Source: Paraburkholderia sp. DHOC27 (lineage in GTDB: Bacteria > Pseudomonadota > Gammaproteobacteria > Burkholderiales > Burkholderiaceae). From it: a stretch of DNA of 64,000 nt. A program made the translations under genes and the position numbers. This document shows positions 9,206 to 19,527 of this stretch, in pieces. The number at the start of each line of letters is the position of its first letter. Positions within the stretch are counted from its first letter, which is position 1. The stretch covers positions 1,615,348-1,679,347 of the forward strand of contig NZ_QVQV01000001.1 of NCBI RefSeq assembly GCF_003429005.1, written 5' to 3'. The notes beneath the pieces were generated by a model. It was not told the DNA's origin and did not search any database. It was given only the letters and a program-made list of their open reading frames with translations.

Positions 9206-10264
9206 ATGAACTTCCTTGACGGTCACCTTTTTCCCGAGAACCAGCAACCGCTGATCATCACGGCCGCACCCTACGCGCCTTCGTGGGTGCCCACCGATTT
9301 CCCCGAAGATATTCCGGTCACGATGGATGAGCAGATCCAGAAGGCCGTGGATTGCTATAACGCCGGCGCGACCGTGCTGCATCTGCATGTCCGCGAACTC
9401 GACGGCAAGGGCAGCAAGCGTCTTTCGAAGTTCAACGAACTGATTGCCGGCGTGCGAAACGCCGTGCCCGAGATGATCATCCAGGTGGGCGGCTCGATCA
9501 GTTTCGCGCCGGAATCGGAGGGCGCCGCTGCGAAGTGGCTGAGCGACGACACACGTCACATGCTGGCCGAACTCGATCCCAAGCCCGATCAGGTGACGGT
9601 CACCATCAACACCTCGCAGATGAACGTGGTCGAACACTGGGACTACAAGGACACCAGGGGCACGTCGATGGAAGATCCCGCCGTCTACAACGCCTACAAG
9701 GAAATGACCGTACCCGCCCAGCCGGGCTGGGCCGAGGAGCACATCCGCAGACTGAACGCCGTCGGCATTCAGAGCGCGTTTCAGTGCTACAACATCAACA
9801 GCTTCGATTCGGTCGAACGCCTGATGCGACGTGGCATATACAAAGGTCCACTGGTGATGAACTGGGTCGCGATTGGCGGCGGCATGGACGTACCGAATCT
9901 GTACAGCCTCGCCAATTTCGTGCGCGCCGTGCCCGACGGCGCGGTGCTCACCGTCGAAAGCTCGATGCGCAACGTGCTGCCGGTGAATATGATGGGCATT
10001 GCAGCGGGTCTGCACGTGCGCTGCGGCATCGAGGACAATCTCTGGAACCAGGCGCAAACGGAGAAGATGTCCACTACTGCGCAGATCGAGCAACTGGTAC
10101 GCGTCTCTCGCGAGTTCGGCCGCGAAGTGGCGACCGCCCAGCAGGCACGTGAGATCAGCAAGATCGGTGTGTTCTACGAAACGGTGGAAGAAAGCCTGCG
10201 GGAAAACGGTTTCGCGCCGAACCGCAATGGGGGCCATCAAGGCTTCCTGCGGAAGGTGGCTTGA
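9206..10264 (+). CDS. BKACE family beta-keto acid cleavage enzyme (first copy)
   Basis: 352 aa. BKACE enzymes condense a beta-keto acid with acetyl-CoA and split the product into acetoacetate plus a new CoA ester. The metal site is present: His-x-His in VLHLHVREL near residue 57 and the later Glu in VRCGIEDNLWN. It is some 40 residues longer than the second copy at 12749-13684, and the two are clearly divergent, so they probably act on different substrates or steps. Start at 9206 follows GGAG. The last codons and stop form the first unit of a tandem repeat (10255-10337). Confidence 0.87.
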   Translation: MNFLDGHLFPENQQPLIITAAPYAPSWVPTDFPEDIPVTMDEQIQKAVDCYNAGATVLHLHVRELDGKGSKRLSKFNELIAGVRNAVPEMIIQVGGSISFAPESEGAAAKWLSDDTRHMLAELDPKPDQVTVTINTSQMNVVEHWDYKDTRGTSMEDPAVYNAYKEMTVPAQPGWAEEHIRRLNAVGIQSAFQCYNINSFDSVERLMRRGIYKGPLVMNWVAIGGGMDVPNLYSLANFVRAVPDGAVLTVESSMRNVLPVNMMGIAAGLHVRCGIEDNLWNQAQTEKMSTTAQIEQLVRVSREFGREVATAQQAREISKIGVFYETVEESLRENGFAPNRNGGHQGFLRKVA

Positions 10265-10337
10265 ACTCGGTGGCTTGAGTCCGGTGGCTTGAATCCGGCT
10301 GCCTGAGTCTGGTGGCCCGAATGCGCTGCCTGAATTC
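10255..10337 (+). repeat. 14-bp tandem repeat starting inside the BKACE stop codon
   Basis: Six degenerate units run GGTGGCTTGAACTC, GGTGGCTTGAGTCC, GGTGGCTTGAATCC, GGCTGCCTGAGTCT and two weaker copies. The first contains the gene's real stop (TGA, 10262-10264). TGA recurs at 10276, 10290 and 10304, so the first three fall in three different frames. The array ends just before the MFS ribosome binding site. Confidence 0.88.
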
Positions 10338-10367
10338 GCCGGCACGATAAAAAACAGGAGACACAGC

Positions 10368-11702
10368 ATGATGCCCACTACGACCACGGCCACCTCGACC
10401 GTGCGGGACGACTATCTGGTCGGGAGGACGCAAGCCTGGTTCGCGTTTGCCATGACCTTTGCGTTGATGCTGTTCGACTACATCGACCGGCAAGTCATCG
10501 TCTCGCTCTTTCCGCACATCAAGGCCGAATGGAACCTGAGCGACAAGGAACTGGGCGCACTCGTCTCCATCATCTCCATCGTGGTGGCGATTGGCGGCAT
10601 TCCAGTCGCTCTGCTCGCCGACCGGTTGAGCCGCGTCAAAAGCATCGTCGCGATGGCCGCGACGTGGAGCCTCGCCACCATCTTCTGCATGTTCGCAGGC
10701 ACCTACTCGCAGTTGTTCGTGGCGCGGGCAGTGGTGGGCGTGGGCGAGACAGGATATGGCTCCGTGGGTGCGGCGCTGCTGTCCAATCTGTTTCCCAAGC
10801 GGATGCGCGGCACGCTGATGGGTGCGCTGTTCGCCGCCGGTTCGCTCGGCTCGGTACTTGGCGTAGTGGTGGGCGGCATGGTCTCGTCCAGATGGGGCTG
10901 GCAAGCCGCGTTCGGCGTAGTGGGCTTGCCTGGTCTCGTGCTCGCGCTGCTGTATCTGTTGGTACGCGACTACAAAACGGTCGAACTCGCGCCGCAGCGC
11001 AATCAGATCAAGCCGTCGCTGCGCGGCACGCTCAGGCATATCTTTGGAAGCCTCGCGGCGACGCCCACTTTGCTGTGGGTCTGCGCGGCGGCGGCCATGC
11101 AGTTGATCGTTGTATCGGCCATCTGGTCCTGGCTGCCGAGCTTTCTCAACCGCTTTTACGGCGCTGCGCCGGCTCAGGCGGGAAAGCAGACGGCGATGGT
11201 TATTCTGGCGGGCGCATTCGGTTGCTTTATCTGGGGCGTGGTGATTGACCGGCTTTCCCTGCGGCGCCCTCGCAACAAGCTGCCCTTGCTGGCCGCGCTG
11301 TGTCTCGCCTCGCTGGCCGTCCTGATGTTTGCGTTCAACGGGCCGCTGGTAGGCGCCGCACAGTTGCGGCTGATCGTGCTGGGCGGCTTTTTCATGACGT
11401 GTACGGTGGGCGTGGTACCTGGCCTCGCGATGGACGTCATTCATCCCGGCGTGCGTTCAACAGGGGCCGCGGTGCTGTCGCTGTTCCAGAACCTGTTCGG
11501 ACTCGCCGTTGGACCGTTCCTGCTCGGCGCGCTATCCGACTGGTGGGGACTGCGTGAGGCGCTGGCGGTCGTGCCGCTCTTCAGCATTCTCGCAGCCTGC
11601 TTCTTCATTAAGGCGGCGCGAAGCTATGAGCGCGATGCCGCGCGCGTGATGGCCGTCAAACTGGATGCGGCGGAAAGCGCAACGAGTCTTGCCGCGGCGT
11701 GA
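10368..11702 (+). CDS. MFS transporter
   Basis: 444 aa with 12 hydrophobic helices. The family loop motif LADRLSRVKSIVAM follows helix 2, and VGVGETGYGSVGAALLSNLFPKRMRG lies in helices 4-5. The pattern is that of the sugar-phosphate/anion and aromatic-acid symporter group (ACS/AAHS-like). A clear AACAGGAG precedes the ATG. It lies within the catabolic operon and should import that pathway's substrate across the inner membrane, with the porin at 17456 as outer-membrane route. Confidence 0.87.
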   Translation: MMPTTTTATSTVRDDYLVGRTQAWFAFAMTFALMLFDYIDRQVIVSLFPHIKAEWNLSDKELGALVSIISIVVAIGGIPVALLADRLSRVKSIVAMAATWSLATIFCMFAGTYSQLFVARAVVGVGETGYGSVGAALLSNLFPKRMRGTLMGALFAAGSLGSVLGVVVGGMVSSRWGWQAAFGVVGLPGLVLALLYLLVRDYKTVELAPQRNQIKPSLRGTLRHIFGSLAATPTLLWVCAAAAMQLIVVSAIWSWLPSFLNRFYGAAPAQAGKQTAMVILAGAFGCFIWGVVIDRLSLRRPRNKLPLLAALCLASLAVLMFAFNGPLVGAAQLRLIVLGGFFMTCTVGVVPGLAMDVIHPGVRSTGAAVLSLFQNLFGLAVGPFLLGALSDWWGLREALAVVPLFSILAACFFIKAARSYERDAARVMAVKLDAAESATSLAAA

Positions 11703-11812
11703 GCGTGGTTCGCAGTAATTCTGCAGGCTCGACACTCCATTCATCACTGTTGCGCGACGAGAGCGAACACCTCCGCGCGCAGGCGAGCAATCTACTGAGA
11801 AAGGGCAGATTC

Positions 11813-12748
11813 ATGCAGCCACTCATGTCACCCGTGCGCGCTCGCGAGACCGGGCAAAGCGTCGAACTCGCTGAAAGGCAGCCTGCGGACAAACCCGTCG
11901 TGTTGATCACGGGCGTTTCCACCGGCATCGGACGTGACTGTGCGCAATTGCTGATCCGTCATGGCTACTGCGTCATCGGCACGCTTCGCAGGCAAGCCGA
12001 CGCGGAAGCGCTGCAAGCCGAACTCGGCGCCGACTTTCTGCCGCTGCTGATGGACGTGTGTGACATCGAGGCGTTACCCCGCGCCGTCGCGCAGACGCAA
12101 TCCTGGCTGGGTACACAGCGTCTCGTGGCGCTGGTGAACAATGCTGGCGTGGCATCGCCGAACGGGCCGCTCGCGCATCAGCCGCTTGCGGAAGTGCGGG
12201 CTATTTTCGAGGTGAACGTGTTCGGTCTGCTGGCCTTGACGCAAGCATTTTTGCCTCTGTTGGGGGCTCGGCAAGGGGCCACGGGGCGGGGCCGCATCAT
12301 CAACATCAGTTCGGGCGCAGGCGCAATGGTGACGCCGCTCGCCGGGGCCTATGCCGCATCCAAGCACGCACTGGAAGCGATGAGCGATGCGCTCCGACGC
12401 GAACTGTGTTTCTACGGTATCGCCGTGAGCGCCATCGAACCTGGCGCGATTCGCACACCACTATGGGACAAATCGCAATCCAATCTCTCGTACGCCACGA
12501 CCGACTACGCCCAGCCCATGCAGAAGTTGCACGCCATGCTGCGAGGCTTCAACCAGACGGCTGCGCCGGTCGAGTCGGTGAGCCGGGTGGTGCTGCGTGC
12601 CCTGCGCGCGAGCCGCCCGAAAGCGCGCTATCCGTTGAGCAGAATGTGGTTCGTGTCGCGCTGGTTGCCGGTTCGCTGGGTAGACCGCATGCTGACCAGA
12701 AGACTCGGACTGGATGCCTTGTCTTCTGGACAAAACAGCAGGCTGTGA
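11813..12748 (+). CDS. Short-chain dehydrogenase/reductase
   Basis: 311 aa from the ATG at 11813, which has AGAAAGGG upstream. A GTG at 11699 would overlap the MFS stop (GTGA) and add 38 residues. The classical SDR motifs are present: cofactor loop TGVSTGIG, VNNAGVA, the Ser of INISSGAG and the catalytic YAASK. It probably oxidises a hydroxyl or reduces a keto group of a pathway intermediate, for example making the beta-keto acid that BKACE needs. That role is inferred from position only. Its stop codon abuts the stop of the convergent BKACE gene. Confidence 0.85.
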   Translation: MQPLMSPVRARETGQSVELAERQPADKPVVLITGVSTGIGRDCAQLLIRHGYCVIGTLRRQADAEALQAELGADFLPLLMDVCDIEALPRAVAQTQSWLGTQRLVALVNNAGVASPNGPLAHQPLAEVRAIFEVNVFGLLALTQAFLPLLGARQGATGRGRIINISSGAGAMVTPLAGAYAASKHALEAMSDALRRELCFYGIAVSAIEPGAIRTPLWDKSQSNLSYATTDYAQPMQKLHAMLRGFNQTAAPVESVSRVVLRALRASRPKARYPLSRMWFVSRWLPVRWVDRMLTRRLGLDALSSGQNSRL

Positions 12749-13684
12749 TCAGAAGCCGACCTGCGCACCGCCTTTGAGTTGCAGCATGTCGCGTGTCTCG
12801 TCGGGCGTGGCCGGTTCGAGATTCAGCGCGTGCAGGATCGAGACCACGCGCTTCACCTGGTCTGCATTGCTTCTGGACAACATGCCGGGCCCATCCCACA
12901 GCGAATCTTCGAGTCCTACACGCACGTTGCCCCCCATCGTTGCGGACATCGTGGCGAGCGGTATCTGGTTTTTTCCGGCACCCAACACCGACCAGTAGTA
13001 GTCGTCTCCGAACAGGCGGTCAGCCGTACGCTTCATGTGCAGCACGTCCTCGGGATGTACGCCGATCCCGCCGAGCAACCCGAACACCGACTGGATCAGC
13101 AACGGGCCCTTGAGGATGCCGCGGTCGAGGAAGTGCGCGGTCGTATAGAGATGCCCGATGTCGTAGCACTCGATTTCGAAGCGCGTGCCATGGTCCGCGC
13201 ACGACTCCAGGATGTATTGAATGTCGCTGAAGGTGTTTTTGAACACCCGGTCCCGCGAGCCTTCCAGATAGTCGCGCTCCCAGCCGTGCTGAAACTCGTG
13301 AAAGCGATCGAGCATGGGATACAGGCCGAAGTTCATCGATCCCATGTTGAGCGACGCCACCTCAGGCTTGAGTTGCAGCGCCGGCTGCAGCCGTTCTTCC
13401 ACCTGCATATTGGGCGCGCCGCCCGTGGTGAGGTTGATCACGACATTCGAGCGCTTCCTGATGTTGGGAAGAAACGCCATGAAGTGCTTCGGGTCCTGCG
13501 ACGGCTGGCCGTTGTGCGGCAGACGTGCATGCAGATGCACGATGGACGCGCCTGCCTCTGCTGCGTCCACCGCGGCGTTCTCGATCTCGGATGCGCTGAC
13601 GGGAAGATACGGCGACATGGAGGGCGTGTGAATCGAGCCTGTCACCGCGCAGGTGACGATGACCTTCTTTTGCCTGGCTGACAT
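12749..13684 (-). CDS. BKACE family beta-keto acid cleavage enzyme (second copy)
   Basis: 311 aa, the canonical BKACE length. It has the metal ligands His-x-His (SIVHLHARLPHNGQ, near residue 47) and the C-terminal Glu in VRVGLEDSLWDG. LTTGGAPNM and NQIPLATMSATMGGNVRVG also fit the family. It is transcribed alone toward the SDR gene, and the two stop codons abut with no intervening base. Its own putative operator lies 74-103 bp upstream. Together with the first copy it suggests a pathway with two keto-acid cleavages, or two substrates with one regulator. Confidence 0.9.
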   Translation of the reverse strand: MSARQKKVIVTCAVTGSIHTPSMSPYLPVSASEIENAAVDAAEAGASIVHLHARLPHNGQPSQDPKHFMAFLPNIRKRSNVVINLTTGGAPNMQVEERLQPALQLKPEVASLNMGSMNFGLYPMLDRFHEFQHGWERDYLEGSRDRVFKNTFSDIQYILESCADHGTRFEIECYDIGHLYTTAHFLDRGILKGPLLIQSVFGLLGGIGVHPEDVLHMKRTADRLFGDDYYWSVLGAGKNQIPLATMSATMGGNVRVGLEDSLWDGPGMLSRSNADQVKRVVSILHALNLEPATPDETRDMLQLKGGAQVGF

Positions 13685-13757
13685 AAATCCTCTCGGTGTG
13701 AATTTGCCTTGATGCCTGAACGATTATTCAAACAAAGGCTTTCACACGAGTGGACAT

Positions 13758-13787
13758 TTGACGACAAACAGTTATCCGTTGACGACA
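13758..13787 (-). promoter_or_regulatory. Putative AraC-type operator, site 2
   Basis: On the minus strand, TGTCGTCAA occurs twice (complement of TTGACGACA at 13758 and 13779), again exactly 21 bp apart. The pair lies between the AraC gene's 3' end and the start of the BKACE gene at 13684, and points toward that gene. Confidence 0.75.
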
Positions 13788-13808
13788 TGCCGCGCGGGCG
13801 CGCGTGAT

Positions 13809-14837
13809 CTACGCAGGGCGTCGAAGGGATCGCATCTGCGAGGGCGCGCACTCGAACTGCGCCTGAAACCAGCGGGAGAACGAACTGAGATTGGAGTAGC
13901 CGAGTTGCTCGGCTACCCGGCCGAGCGAATAGTCGGTATGGACGATGTAGCGTTGCGCGAGTTCACGCCTGACGTCGTTCACGATGGAGGAGAAATTCGC
14001 TTCGCTGTCGTCGAGCCGGCGTTGCAGGGTGCGTACGTTCATGCCCAGGCCGGAGGCAATCTGTTCGACGCTGGCACGGCCCATCGGCAGCAGCAGATAG
14101 ACCGATTTTCGGACATCCCGCACGATGCTTTTGCGGCCCGCTTCGGGAATCGCGTCGATAAAGGTGCGGGCATAGGCCGCCATCGTGGTGTCCGCGGTGG
14201 CGTTCGGCTTGTCGAGATCCGCCGTGAGGCACTTCACGCCATTGAAGTCGCTGTCGAAGTGAATCGGGCAGCCGAACATGCGCCGGTACGCCTGCAGATT
14301 CCCCGCGGCTTGGTGCGTGAAGTGCACTGACTGCGGACGCCAGTGCGAGCCGAGAATCGAACGGAACACCAGCATCAATACACCAGCCGCCATTTCGATC
14401 GACTGCCGCGCGTCGCCCGGTTGATCGGTCATGATCTCTTCGCGCACCAGGGCCATCTTGCCCGCGTCCTCGATCATCATGCCGAGGGCTTCATTCATCA
14501 GATGACGATACTGAATGATGGTGTTGATGGCGTTACGTGCCGAAGGTTGATGCGTCAGAAGCAGGCTGATGGGGCCGAAATCCGACAGGGTGCGCGCCTC
14601 GGCCATCAGCAGACCGAAGGTGCTGCAACCGCTGGCTTCCGCGGAGGTTTCGAGCAGTGCCACGGCGCTATCGACAGGGATCAGTTGTGAAGGCGTGGCC
14701 AGAATGCGCCGGCTCAGGCCGACCTTGCGCAGCAGCGACAACGGGTTGAGCCCTTGCGATTGTGCCACCGCTTCGTAGTGACAGAGCACGGCGGAGCGGA
14801 CCTGCGTGTTGTTGCGTTTGGCGGTAGACGTGCGCAC
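13809..14837 (-). CDS. AraC-family transcriptional regulator (OruR-like)
   Basis: 342 aa. The N-terminal effector domain is of the Arabinose_bd type (GLNPLSLLRKVGLSRR through LLLTHQPSARNAINTIIQYRHL). The C-terminal double HTH contains EQIASGLGMNVRTLQRRL and then LGRVAEQLGYSNLSSFSRWFQ. Such regulators bind direct repeats spaced about two helical turns apart, as found at 7208, 13758 and 14899. It sits in the middle of the catabolic cluster and is the best candidate for its activator, probably with self-control through the site at 14899-14929. Confidence 0.88.
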   Translation of the reverse strand: MRTSTAKRNNTQVRSAVLCHYEAVAQSQGLNPLSLLRKVGLSRRILATPSQLIPVDSAVALLETSAEASGCSTFGLLMAEARTLSDFGPISLLLTHQPSARNAINTIIQYRHLMNEALGMMIEDAGKMALVREEIMTDQPGDARQSIEMAAGVLMLVFRSILGSHWRPQSVHFTHQAAGNLQAYRRMFGCPIHFDSDFNGVKCLTADLDKPNATADTTMAAYARTFIDAIPEAGRKSIVRDVRKSVYLLLPMGRASVEQIASGLGMNVRTLQRRLDDSEANFSSIVNDVRRELAQRYIVHTDYSLGRVAEQLGYSNLSSFSRWFQAQFECAPSQMRSLRRPA

Positions 14838-14898
14838 CAGATTCCTCTCCAGACCAGACCGACGTGGCGCTTCCGTGGTGTAAAGCGTCGCTCGTGTG

Positions 14899-14929
14899 TG
14901 TCGTTAAATGTTAATTAAGTGTCATCTAA
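14899..14929 (+). promoter_or_regulatory. Putative AraC-type operator, site 3
   Basis: TGTCGTTAA (14899) and TGTCATCTAA (14920) start 21 bp apart, in an AT-rich patch between the divergent AraC gene and the hydrolase-ligase-porin series. A further TGTCAATTGG begins at 14930. The match is weaker than at the other two sites, and it lies about 200 bp before the start at 15130. Confidence 0.65.
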
Positions 14930-15024
14930 TGTCAATTGGTGAAAACGGTGCTGCACTTACAGTTGTACCGTGAACTGAGCCTGGTCAGGCAGAACCTCTT
15001 GCTGCGTTGCCCTGAGCGAAGTCA

Positions 15025-15690
<666 letters not shown>

Positions 15691-15742
15691 TTGCGCACGT
15701 GCGGCCGCGTCGATCCTCTGATAACAGCAGGCAGGAGAACTC

Positions 15743-17371
15743 ATGGAAGGTTTGATGATGCAGCAGCCGCTGCTGGTTGCTTCGTTGCTCCAGCACGCTG
15801 AACGCCATCACGGCACGCAGGAAATCGTGTCGCGTCGCGTCGAAGGAGACATTCACCGCTATCAATACCGAGATCTTGCGCGCCGCGCGCGCCGCCTCGC
15901 CAATGCGCTGGCCGGACTCGGCATCGCACCGGGCGAGCGGGTGGGAACGCTTGCATGGAACGGCTATAGGCATCTCGAACTGTATTTCGCGGCGTCCGGC
16001 TCCGGCGCGGTGCTGCATACGCTCAACCCGCGCCTGCATGTCGAACAACTGGCGTACATCATCGAGCATGCGGAAGATCGCGTCATCTTCTTCGATCTGA
16101 GCTTTCTTGCGCTGATCCAAAGCGTTGCACCGCATGTGAAGAGCCCGAAGGTGTTCGTGGCCATGACTGACCGTGAGCATATGCCGCACGCGCACGGCCT
16201 GCCCATTCCGCTGCTGTGCCATGAAGACCTGATTGATCTGCACAGCGATGTTTTCGAGTGGCCGGCGCTCGATGAGAACACGGCTTCATCGCTGTGCTAC
16301 ACCTCGGGCACGACGGCGCGTCCGAAAGGCGTGCTGTACAGCCACCGCTCGACCGTTTTGCATACCTACGCGGCAGCCTTGCCCGATTCGCTGAACTGCG
16401 CCGCGCGCGATGTGATCCTGCCAGTCGTGCCGATGTTCCATGTGAATGCATGGGGGCTGCCGTATATCGCCGCAATGGTCGGGGCGAAGCTGGTGTTGCC
16501 CGGTCCGGCGCTCGACGGCAAATCGCTGTACGAACTGATCGAGGCAGAGCAGGTCACCGTCTCCGCTGGCGTGCCAACGGTCTGGCAAGGCTTGCTCGCG
16601 CATGTCGAAGGCATGGCGGGCGCGTTCTCTTCGATGCGGCGCACGATCATTGGCGGCGCGCCCTGTCCGACCGCCATGACGGCGGCGTTTCAGGAGCGTC
16701 ACCGGGTCGACGTGCTGCACGCCTGGGGCATGACCGAGCTGAGCCCTGTGGGCACGGTGTGCAGCTTCAGGTCGCACCAGTTGTCTTTGTCCACTGAGGA
16801 ACGCTATGCGGTTCAGGCGAAGCAGGGACGTCCGGTATTCGGCATTGATATGAAAATCACCGGCGCGGACGGGGAGGAGCTGGCATGGGACAACGCGGCC
16901 GCCGGCGACTTGCTGGTGCGCGGCCACTGGGTCACGCGGCACTACTTCCGCAGCGATGAGCCCGCGTTGCAGGAAGGATGGTTTCCAACCGGCGACGTGG
17001 CACGCATCGACGCCGACGGCTTCATGCAGATCACCGATCGCAGCAAGGACGTCATCAAGTCCGGCGGCGAATGGATCAGCTCGACCGAGATCGAAAATGT
17101 GGCGTATCTGCATCCCGAGGTCACGAGCGCCGTGTGTATCGCCGCGCGGCATCCGAAGTGGGACGAGCGGCCGTTGCTGCTGGTCGTGAAAAAGCCCGAC
17201 AGCACACTCGCGGCCGATGAACTGCTGGGCTTCTTCGACAACAAGGTGGCGAAGTGGTGCAAACCGGATGCCGTGGTGTTCGTGGAGACGGTGCCGCTCG
17301 GCGCGACAGGGAAGGTACTCAAGAACCAGTTGAGAGATCAGTTCAGCAATTACTACCTGACAGGCTCATAA
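15743..17371 (+). CDS. Acyl-CoA ligase (long-chain fatty acid-CoA ligase-like)
   Basis: 542 aa adenylate-forming enzyme that would activate a carboxylate to its CoA ester through an acyl-AMP. The AMP-binding signature is [19 protein letters not shown] near residue 190. Later motifs are [29 protein letters not shown] and the C-terminal catalytic Lys region ([15 protein letters not shown]). It is preceded by CAGGAG. It may provide CoA activation for the acid handled by the BKACE enzymes, or activate the acetoacetate or acyl products. Substrate length is uncertain. Confidence 0.88.
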   Translation: MEGLMMQQPLLVASLLQHAERHHGTQEIVSRRVEGDIHRYQYRDLARRARRLANALAGLGIAPGERVGTLAWNGYRHLELYFAASGSGAVLHTLNPRLHVEQLAYIIEHAEDRVIFFDLSFLALIQSVAPHVKSPKVFVAMTDREHMPHAHGLPIPLLCHEDLIDLHSDVFEWPALDENTASSLCYTSGTTARPKGVLYSHRSTVLHTYAAALPDSLNCAARDVILPVVPMFHVNAWGLPYIAAMVGAKLVLPGPALDGKSLYELIEAEQVTVSAGVPTVWQGLLAHVEGMAGAFSSMRRTIIGGAPCPTAMTAAFQERHRVDVLHAWGMTELSPVGTVCSFRSHQLSLSTEERYAVQAKQGRPVFGIDMKITGADGEELAWDNAAAGDLLVRGHWVTRHYFRSDEPALQEGWFPTGDVARIDADGFMQITDRSKDVIKSGGEWISSTEIENVAYLHPEVTSAVCIAARHPKWDERPLLLVVKKPDSTLAADELLGFFDNKVAKWCKPDAVVFVETVPLGATGKVLKNQLRDQFSNYYLTGS

Positions 17372-17455
17372 ACCGTTCAGGCAGCAACGCAGCTTCATTC
17401 ACGCAATAACCAGAAGAACAGCCGGATATCACCGGCATACCATTGGAGACACGGA

Positions 17456-18601
17456 ATGAAATTGAAGTTGATCTGCACCGCGGCACTGGCGATGTTCGCC
17501 ACGACCGCCTACGCCCAATCTTCCGTCACGCTTTACGGCGTGCTTGACAGTGGCGTGTTATATCAAAGCACGTCGGCGGCGACGTTCCTGCCGCATGCGC
17601 CCAATCTGGGGCACGTCTATCAACTGAAAGACGGCGGCATATTTTCCAGCTTCTGGGGCATCAAGGGAAGCGAGGACATTGGCGGCGGCTACCGGATCAA
17701 CTTCAAGCTGCAAGGCGTGTTCAATTCCATGAGCGGCAAGTTCGGATTGTCCGATACGCCTGGCACTACTGCGATTTTCAACCAGTTCGCGACGATTGGC
17801 GCATCCGGTCCGTTCGGCACGATCGACATGGGGCGGCAGATCATCCCGATGATCTATGCGATGGCCGAAACCGACGTGCGCGGCGCGCAGTATTTCGGCA
17901 GCATTCTGACCGCGTGGCTGGGCGTGAATCAGGCGGCGGGCTGGCCGGGCACCAGTACCAATGCACCAATCGGCGCACTGTATGACAGCAATGCGGTGGT
18001 GTATCGCTCGCCGAAATTCTTTGGCACCTCGCTCGCGCTGGAGTACGCGCCGGGTGGCGTCGCCGGACAAGCTCAGGGCGGCACGCGCGAGTCGGCCGTG
18101 CTCAAGTTTTCGAATTACGGTTTGAATCTGTCCGCGGTGTACTACAACGGGCACGACACCAATCCGTTTCCCATCACTTATCCAAACGCGCCCGCAGCGG
18201 CAGCAACCGGCCTCGACAACAACCGCTTTTATTACCTCGGCGCGATGTACACGATTGCCGGCTTTTCGGTGTCCGGTTCGTATGGCATCGGCAAGAATCC
18301 CGCGAGCCCGAACACAGCCGACTTCGAGATGATTTCAGGTGGCCTCGGCTACCAGTTCAATCCGCGTTTCAAGGTCACTTCTGGCTACTACTACCTGAAG
18401 GACCGGAACCACTCGGCGAACCATTCGAGCGAATTCTCGGTGGGCGCCGAATACAGTCTCTCGACCCGCACCAGCGCGTACGCCCAGGTCGGCTATGTCG
18501 ACAACAAGGGGACGATGAACCAGACGATCATCTACGGAGCACCGGTCGCGCCTGGCGTGTCCACCACGGCGGCCATGATCGGCATTCGCCATACCTTCTG
18601 A
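17456..18601 (+). CDS. Gram-negative general porin (Burkholderia type)
   Basis: 381 aa with a 20-residue signal peptide (TTAYAQ) followed at once by SSVTLYGVLDSGVLYQ, the standard first strand of Burkholderiales trimeric porins. The protein ends in Phe (MIGIRHTF), the outer-membrane insertion signal. It has 16 predicted strands with conserved GSEDIGGGYRINFKL. It lies 84 bp after the acyl-CoA ligase, so it is probably the outer-membrane channel for the substrate of this cluster. Confidence 0.92.
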   Translation: MKLKLICTAALAMFATTAYAQSSVTLYGVLDSGVLYQSTSAATFLPHAPNLGHVYQLKDGGIFSSFWGIKGSEDIGGGYRINFKLQGVFNSMSGKFGLSDTPGTTAIFNQFATIGASGPFGTIDMGRQIIPMIYAMAETDVRGAQYFGSILTAWLGVNQAAGWPGTSTNAPIGALYDSNAVVYRSPKFFGTSLALEYAPGGVAGQAQGGTRESAVLKFSNYGLNLSAVYYNGHDTNPFPITYPNAPAAAATGLDNNRFYYLGAMYTIAGFSVSGSYGIGKNPASPNTADFEMISGGLGYQFNPRFKVTSGYYYLKDRNHSANHSSEFSVGAEYSLSTRTSAYAQVGYVDNKGTMNQTIIYGAPVAPGVSTTAAMIGIRHTF

Positions 18602-18638
18602 TGCCCCATCCATCAACTACATCGACCGGAGCTAATCT

Positions 18639-19016
18639 ATGAAAGTCATTCCGCTCTGCGGGCTGGCAGTTTTTCTGTTGACCGTGACCGCGTCAATCAA
18701 TGGCTGGGCGCAGGCGGGTGCGGCGGCCAGTGCACCGGTGGCGTCCGCTGTGGCCGCATCGGGAGACATGTCGGCGCCGTCCAGCAGGAAAGCGGATCGC
18801 GCGCTGCGCCGCAAGGTGTATGCGGCGATAGCAAAGCATAAGGAGATCAGCGCCGGAGACATCAGCGTAAGGGCGAAGAACGGCGTGGTCACGCTCAATG
18901 GCACATCCGCCGATGCTTCGCAGGTGGACAGGATCGCTGAGATCGCACGCGGTGTGCCGGATGTCACATCGGTGATCAACAAACTGACCGTGCAGAAGCC
19001 GCTTGGCGGGATGTGA
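18639..19016 (+). CDS. Secreted BON-domain protein
   Basis: 125 aa: signal peptide (to about residue 24, INGWAQ), an Ala/Ser-rich linker and one BON domain (about residues 50-120, ISAGDISVRAKNGVVTLNGTSA). It is a paralogue of the protein at 3240-3596, with the same architecture. It follows the porin by 37 bp with GGAG before the ATG, so it is probably co-transcribed. Envelope association is inferred from the domain. Confidence 0.85.
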   Translation: MKVIPLCGLAVFLLTVTASINGWAQAGAAASAPVASAVAASGDMSAPSSRKADRALRRKVYAAIAKHKEISAGDISVRAKNGVVTLNGTSADASQVDRIAEIARGVPDVTSVINKLTVQKPLGGM

Positions 19017-19527
19017 GTGGCGATCGTCGTCACCGGTTAGGGAGCGGTGCAGTACGGATGGAGTAATGCGTTTTAAAGCAACCTGAATGGGGGGAAATCC
19101 TGGGTATTCGTCATGTTGCTTACGAATTCGTTTCTCTGTAAGGTTGCTGCAGGCATCGATAAAGACGCCAGAAAAATATCAGAACCTGAGAGAAAGTCCG
19201 AGTACTCCAATATATCCAATAACCGAGGGCAGAAATCGCACTAAGCGCAATAAGCACTGTCAGTAAACGATAGCGCGCGCGTTGGCAGGACAATGCGCGC
19301 GTCATCGCCAAGATCAACACGGCCGGAGCCTGTTACCGGCAAGCGCCTCACGAATTATTTCTGATTTATTTTTCACCGCTGTGTGTTCTATTGACGTACC
19401 CGAGCGCCAGTCGATCGACGTCGATAGCGACACACACGGTGCACCGCATCTACTCAAACAAACATCGAAGTCACGCGGGCCTCGGCATCCAGCTGGATGA
19501 ATTCTTATTTCAAGAACAGGAGGCGTC
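19017..19527. other. Intergenic region
   Basis: About 510 bp, relatively AT-rich, between the BON gene and the HAF-repeat gene. A minus-strand frame at 19120-19320 (66 aa, one hydrophobic stretch ALSAISALGYWIYW) could be a small membrane protein, but it has no clear ribosome binding site. I do not call it. Confidence 0.4.

Noticed and set aside
19120..19320. Possible 66-aa membrane protein on the minus strand
   Set aside because: It has one hydrophobic stretch but no ribosome binding site and lies in AT-rich DNA where such frames arise by chance. Mentioned only in the intergenic entry.
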